7,888 nt of DNA, from contig JACMQP010000181.1 in NCBI GenBank assembly GCA_014376915.1, positions 1 to 7,888 on the forward strand, read 5' to 3'. How positions within the stretch are numbered: the stretch's first letter is position 1; each line of letters opens with the position of its first letter. The notes under the pieces were generated by a model, which ran no database searches, had not been told where the DNA came from, and saw only the letters and a list, made by a program, of their open reading frames with translations. This DNA comes from Ramlibacter sp. GTDB taxonomy: Bacteria; Pseudomonadota; Gammaproteobacteria; Burkholderiales; Burkholderiaceae. The position numbers and the translations under genes are program-made. Of this stretch, positions 5,112 to 7,888 are shown one piece after another.

Positions 5112-6206
5112 TCAGGGCCTGTCGGTAGAGGACCACTGCTGGTCGACAAAATCCCCATTGGGTTGTGTCAGACGGATGCGCACGGGCACGTAGTCCATGC
5201 CGGTGCCCAGCCAGAGTTCGACCCGAATGTCGTATTCGGCGCCGGGCTGGCGGGTCAGCTTGCGGGTTGCGACCCTGCCGCCGGGCAGGTCCAGCGTTTC
5301 GTCGGCTTCCACGGTGAATGTCCAGGGCTGGACGTCCCGGGTGCCTGCGGTGGTCAGCGTGATCTCGGTGCCGGCCGGGAACTTTTCCGGTGCGGCCGCG
5401 AGCATCGCGCCAAGCTGCAGAAAGACGCTCAGGCGGTCCTGCGTGCCGGGCTGCAACGGCTGCTCGGGCGCGTTGTTGCTGAAGATCAGGGTGCGGGTGT
5501 CGCGCTCGAAATGGGTGGCCTGCTCGCTGCGGCTGCCCTTGTCCGAAAAGTTGTACGGCGACAGGCCCTCGGCACGAAGCTGGCCGGTACTGCGCTGCGT
5601 GCGCGAAAACGGCAACAGCGGCGCGGAGTAGTCGAGCTGGGCCTCGTAGCGCTCGCCATCCTGGCGCCAGAGCAGCTCGCCATTGACGTTCCAGCTCTGG
5701 CCGCGCGCGCGGCCGGTGACGGCATAACGCAGCCGCACCGATCCGGGAATGGCGTAGGCGATCGCGGGCGCCGGTGCGGCCGCGTCGGTCGACGCCGACG
5801 CCGATGCCACTGGCGGCGCGGCTGCCGGATCGCTGTCGGCCGGCATGGCTGCTGCCGACGCAGGCGCAGCGGGCGGTTCCGGCGGGGCGGCGGCGATCGG
5901 CTCGGCGAGCGCGCTGGTGTTCCTGGCTGCCGGTGGTGCTTCTGGCGTCGGGGGCGCGAGTCGCGGCCGCGGCGTCGGTTGCCGTTCCTGTGGGACCGGT
6001 GGTTGGACCGGCGCCGGCGCCGGTGGTTGCGGTTGCGGTTGCGCCTGGGGCCCCGGCGCGTTCACCACCCGCGTCACCAGCGCACGCAGGCTGGCCGGCG
6101 GTGGCTGGCGCCGGCCGGCCTGCGCCAGCACGAGCAAGTGCGCCGCGAGCACCGCCAGCGTGAGCAGCGCCAGCGGGCGGACGGCCGCCGGACGCGACAA
6201 CGTCAT
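5112..6206 (-). CDS. DUF3108 domain protein with N-terminal membrane anchor and proline/alanine-rich linker
   Basis: A 364-residue envelope protein of unknown function. Residues 9-30 form one hydrophobic segment (VRPLALLTLAVLAAHLLVLA) behind a short basic N-terminus, with no clear signal-peptidase site, so it is probably anchored in the inner membrane. Residues 34-148 are almost only Pro, Ala, Gln, Ser and Glu, a flexible periplasmic linker. Residues 151-361 form the DUF3108 domain, beta-rich, with GSVRLRYAVTGRARGQSWNVNGEL-like and LDYSAPLLPFSRTQRSTG-like strands, EGLSPYNFSDKG (213-224) and the ending LWLGTGMDYVPVRIRLTQ (331-348, here numbered approximately). The layout of anchor, proline-rich spacer and C-terminal domain resembles TonB without sequence similarity. 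The ATG at 6206 is chosen because it overlaps the IclR stop as ATGA; ATG at 6215 is three codons longer and also possible. It is translationally coupled to the IclR gene. Confidence 0.84.
   Translation of the reverse strand: MTLSRPAAVRPLALLTLAVLAAHLLVLAQAGRRQPPPASLRALVTRVVNAPGPQAQPQPQPPAPAPVQPPVPQERQPTPRPRLAPPTPEAPPAARNTSALAEPIAAAPPEPPAAPASAAAMPADSDPAAAPPVASASASTDAAAPAPAIAYAIPGSVRLRYAVTGRARGQSWNVNGELLWRQDGERYEAQLDYSAPLLPFSRTQRSTGQLRAEGLSPYNFSDKGSRSEQATHFERDTRTLIFSNNAPEQPLQPGTQDRLSVFLQLGAMLAAAPEKFPAGTEITLTTAGTRDVQPWTFTVEADETLDLPGGRVATRKLTRQPGAEYDIRVELWLGTGMDYVPVRIRLTQPNGDFVDQQWSSTDRP
6025..6042. repeat. Three tandem copies of GGTTGC inside the proline-rich linker
   Basis: Three perfect six-base copies in a row, next to a GCGCCGGCGCCGG stretch. 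On the minus strand they encode QPQPQP at the start of the linker of the DUF3108 protein. A six-base unit keeps the frame, so changes in copy number would only alter linker length. Confidence 0.7.
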
Positions 6207-6982
6207 CCGCGCCATCCCAGGTCGCTGGAAAGCTGCGACGCGGCGGCCCGCAGCGGCTGGTCCACCGCGCCCTTCCATTCGGGGTCGAAGGTCGCCACCG
6301 AACCGACGGCGACGATGCCCAGCACGATGTGGCCGTCGGAATCGAACACCGGCACGCAGAAGCCGACGATGCCGGGCAGCAGTGTGTCGACCACCCGTGC
6401 CGCGCCACGCTCGCGCACTTTGTCGAGCATCGCCCGCGCTTCGGTCATGTTCGCGGGCAGGTCGGTACGGCCGGATTTCTGCGCGCGCGCGATCTCGTCC
6501 CTGAGCATCGGCGCGATGGCGTCCCGCGACAGGTAGGCGGCGAAACAGCGGCCGGTGGCCGACGGCAGCAGCGGCATCACGTCGCCCAGCCGCAGATTCA
6601 CCGTCACCGTGTGCGGTGATTCTTCCCAGTGGATGACGGTCGGGCCGTGATTGCCCCAGACGGCCAGGGCCAGCGTGTGGCCGCCGATCTGCTCCATGAT
6701 CTTCGGCACCCGCTCCCGCGCCAGCTTGACGGCGTCGATGCGCGACAGCGAGGCCAGTCCCAGCTTGAGGGCCGCAGGCCCGAGGTCGTAGCGGGTGCTG
6801 ATCGCGTCCTGCGTCACCAGTTCCAGCCGCTGGAAGCTGACCAGGTAGCGGTGCGCCTTGGCCGCGCTCATGCCGGCGGCGGCGGCGAGGTCGCGCAGCA
6901 TCAGCGGACCTGCAGCCTTGCCCAGAACGTCCAGCAGCCCGAAGCCGACCTCGACCGATTGAATGCCCGCGCGCTCCTTCAT
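6203..6982 (-). CDS. IclR-family transcriptional regulator
   Basis: A 259-residue regulator of normal IclR length. The N-terminal winged HTH covers residues 6-70: GIQSVEVGFGLLDVLGKAAG, LMLRDLAAAAGMSAAKAHRYL (27-47) with the recognition helix SAAKAHRYLVSF, then the wing with TRYDLGPAALKLG (63-75). The GAF-like effector domain covers about 80-250, with SATGRCFAAYLS (141-152), the GIVGFCVPVFDSDGHIV segment (184-200) and LGIVAVGSVATF (201-212), as in regulators of aromatic and small-acid catabolism. The ATG at 6982 is preceded by GGAG ten bases upstream. It is divergent from the FAH-family hydrolase gene across 100 bases that hold a clear dyad, so it probably controls that gene and itself. Its stop overlaps the start of the DUF3108 gene by ATGA, an odd pairing of a regulator with an envelope protein. 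The effector is unknown. Confidence 0.94.
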   Translation of the reverse strand: MKERAGIQSVEVGFGLLDVLGKAAGPLMLRDLAAAAGMSAAKAHRYLVSFQRLELVTQDAISTRYDLGPAALKLGLASLSRIDAVKLARERVPKIMEQIGGHTLALAVWGNHGPTVIHWEESPHTVTVNLRLGDVMPLLPSATGRCFAAYLSRDAIAPMLRDEIARAQKSGRTDLPANMTEARAMLDKVRERGAARVVDTLLPGIVGFCVPVFDSDGHIVLGIVAVGSVATFDPEWKGAVDQPLRAAASQLSSDLGWRG

Positions 6983-7082
6983 CGTCGCCAGGCTCCGCTA
7001 GAATTACGTTTAGGTAAATTCATTTCACATTGCGTAATGTGCTGGGACTCTAGCGCATTCTCGTGGTCCGGGAACAGATTCA
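6983..7082. promoter_or_regulatory. Divergent promoter region between the IclR and FAH-hydrolase genes
   Basis: A 100-base gap with an AT-rich centre (7001-7040). For the plus-strand gene TTCACA (7024-7029) matches the -35 consensus at five of six bases, but the only -10-like sequence, TCTAGC, is 19 bases away and weak. For the minus strand GTGAAA (complement of 7023-7028) is a possible -35 without a good -10. Two dyads lie in the centre: AAATTCATTT (7016-7025) and the stronger one listed separately. GGGAA with eight bases before the ATG at 7083 is the hydrolase ribosome binding site. Confidence 0.55.
7026..7041. promoter_or_regulatory. Candidate IclR operator, CACATT-GCGT-AATGTG
   Basis: A perfect inverted repeat with six-base arms and a four-base centre, placed 44 bases before the IclR start and 42 before the hydrolase start. 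It overlaps the only fair -35 sequence (TTCACA, 7024-7029) for the hydrolase gene. Size and position fit an IclR-family dimer site. An adjoining weaker dyad with the form GnnAAATnnATTTnnC (7013-7028) could be a second half of a tetramer site. Binding is inferred. Confidence 0.5.
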
Positions 7083-7888
7083 ATGAAGCTCGCAACGTAT
7101 AGGGACGGCTCGCGCGATGGCCAGCTGGTGGTGGTGTCGCGCGACCTCGCGACGGCGCATTATGCGACCGGCATCGCTGCGAAGCTGCAGCAGGCGCTGG
7201 ACGACTGGAGCTTCATTTCGCCGCAGCTGCAGGACCTGTCCGAGACGCTCAACAACGGCAAGGCCCACCATGCCTTTGCGTTCGACCCGATGCAATGCAT
7301 GGCGCCGCTCCCGCGCGCCTATCAGTGGGCGGACGGCTCCGCGTTCATCAACCACGTGGAACTGGTGCGGGCCGCGCGCAACAGCGAAGTGCCCAAAACT
7401 TTCTACGACGACCCGCTCATGTACCAGGGCGGCAGCGACGACTTCCTGGGCCCGCGCGACGACGTGGTGGTGCCGTCGGAGGACTTCGGCATCGACTTCG
7501 AGGCCGAGGTCGCGGTCATCACCGGCGACGTTCCGATGATGTCGACGCCGGAGCAGGCGCTGGACGGCATCCGCCTGCTGATGATCGCCAACGACGTGTC
7601 GCTGCGCAACCTGATCCCGAACGAGCTCGCCAAGGGTTTCGGCTTCTTCCAGAGCAAGCCGGCGACCGCGTTCAGCCCGGTCGCGGTCACGCTCGACGAA
7701 GTCGGAGACGCCTGGGACAAGGGTCGCCTGCACCTGACGCTGCAAAGCGCCTGGAACGGGCGCAAGGTCGGCATGTGCGAGGCCGGGCCGGAAATGACCT
7801 TCCATTTCGGCCAGCTGATCGCTCACATCTGCAAGACCCGCAACGTGCGTGCCGGCAGCATCGTCGGCTCCGGCACGGTCAGCAACAA
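7083..7888 (+). CDS. Fumarylacetoacetate hydrolase (FAH) family protein, 3' end cut off by window
   Basis: 268 complete codons without a stop, running off the right edge. Close relatives in Burkholderiales are, as I recall, about 325-335 residues, so some 60 are missing. The FAH metal site is visible: E140 and E142 in GIDFEAEVAV (136-145) and D171 in MIANDVSLRN (167-176). The spacing of 31 from E140 to D171 matches FAHD1-type members. Catalytic-region lysine K192 lies in FFQSKPATAFSP (188-199), and VGSGTVSN (261-268) is the substrate-loop glycine motif. A separate N-terminal domain (1-125) contains MAPLPRAYQWADGSAFINH (73-91). The family cleaves C-C bonds of acylpyruvates such as fumarylacetoacetate or fumarylpyruvate in tyrosine/homogentisate or gentisate breakdown; which one cannot be decided here. 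GGGAA eight bases before the ATG supports the start. Divergent from an IclR regulator, a common arrangement for catabolic genes. A maleylacetoacetate isomerase gene downstream would settle the pathway. Confidence 0.92.
   Translation, partial: MKLATYRDGSRDGQLVVVSRDLATAHYATGIAAKLQQALDDWSFISPQLQDLSETLNNGKAHHAFAFDPMQCMAPLPRAYQWADGSAFINHVELVRAARNSEVPKTFYDDPLMYQGGSDDFLGPRDDVVVPSEDFGIDFEAEVAVITGDVPMMSTPEQALDGIRLLMIANDVSLRNLIPNELAKGFGFFQSKPATAFSPVAVTLDEVGDAWDKGRLHLTLQSAWNGRKVGMCEAGPEMTFHFGQLIAHICKTRNVRAGSIVGSGTVSN

Noticed and set aside
5163..6536. Long plus-strand open frame (457 codons) opposite the DUF3108 and IclR genes, and a 453-codon minus-strand frame at 5047-6408
   Set aside because: Both span two real genes in other frames, are Arg/Gly- or Ala/Arg-rich and low in complexity, and result from high GC at third codon positions.
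1..7888. CRISPR arrays, tRNA or rRNA genes, insertion sequences, prophage or integration sites
   Set aside because: I looked for spaced repeats, tRNA-like cloverleaf sequences, transposase motifs and terminal inverted repeats with target duplications and found none.

Overview
The window is about 7.9 kb of high-GC, gene-dense bacterial chromosome. The gene families point to a betaproteobacterium of the order Burkholderiales, probably near Comamonadaceae: an orphan Bug/TctC binding protein with a Tat-type leader, a DUF3567 protein, a DUF3108 protein and a Burkholderiales-type FAH hydrolase. This placement rests on family recognition, not on a marker gene. I see no rRNA, tRNA, insertion sequence, CRISPR array or phage gene. 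Coding density is about 95 percent, and no intergenic gap exceeds about 110 bases.

Left part (1-4732): a divergently organised locus around a MarR-type regulator. On the minus strand run a class II aldolase/adducin-like protein (3042-2290), a TauD/TfdA-type Fe(II)/2-oxoglutarate dioxygenase (2249-1287) and a periplasmic Bug/TctC solute-binding protein (1290-310). The last two share an ATGA stop/start overlap. After a 60-base gap with a long inverted repeat, a ChaN-like putative lipoprotein begins on the same strand and runs off the left edge. On the plus strand the MarR regulator (3111-3653) is followed 5 bases later by an AbrB-family membrane protein (3659-4732). The 68-base divergent gap holds an imperfect 24-base dyad that could be the MarR operator. 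Together this looks like a small regulated uptake-and-breakdown module: binding protein, candidate permease, dioxygenase and aldolase-fold enzyme. Its substrate cannot be read from the sequence.

Middle (4729-5111): a DUF3567 gene converges on the AbrB-family gene, and the two stop codons share a TTAA. It has its own plausible promoter and ribosome binding site.

Right part (5112-7888): an IclR-type regulator (6982-6203) is followed, through a second ATGA overlap, by a DUF3108 protein with an N-terminal membrane anchor and a proline/alanine-rich linker (6206-5112). Divergent from the IclR gene is an FAH-family hydrolase (7083 to the right edge), probably an IclR-controlled aromatic or ketoacid catabolic gene. 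The 100-base divergent gap holds a perfect 6-4-6 inverted repeat that is a good IclR operator candidate.

Most genes belong to recognisable families. No clearly unprecedented system is visible. The best candidate for something undescribed is the MarR-centred divergent module and the possible pairing of an orphan Bug protein with an AbrB-family permease.
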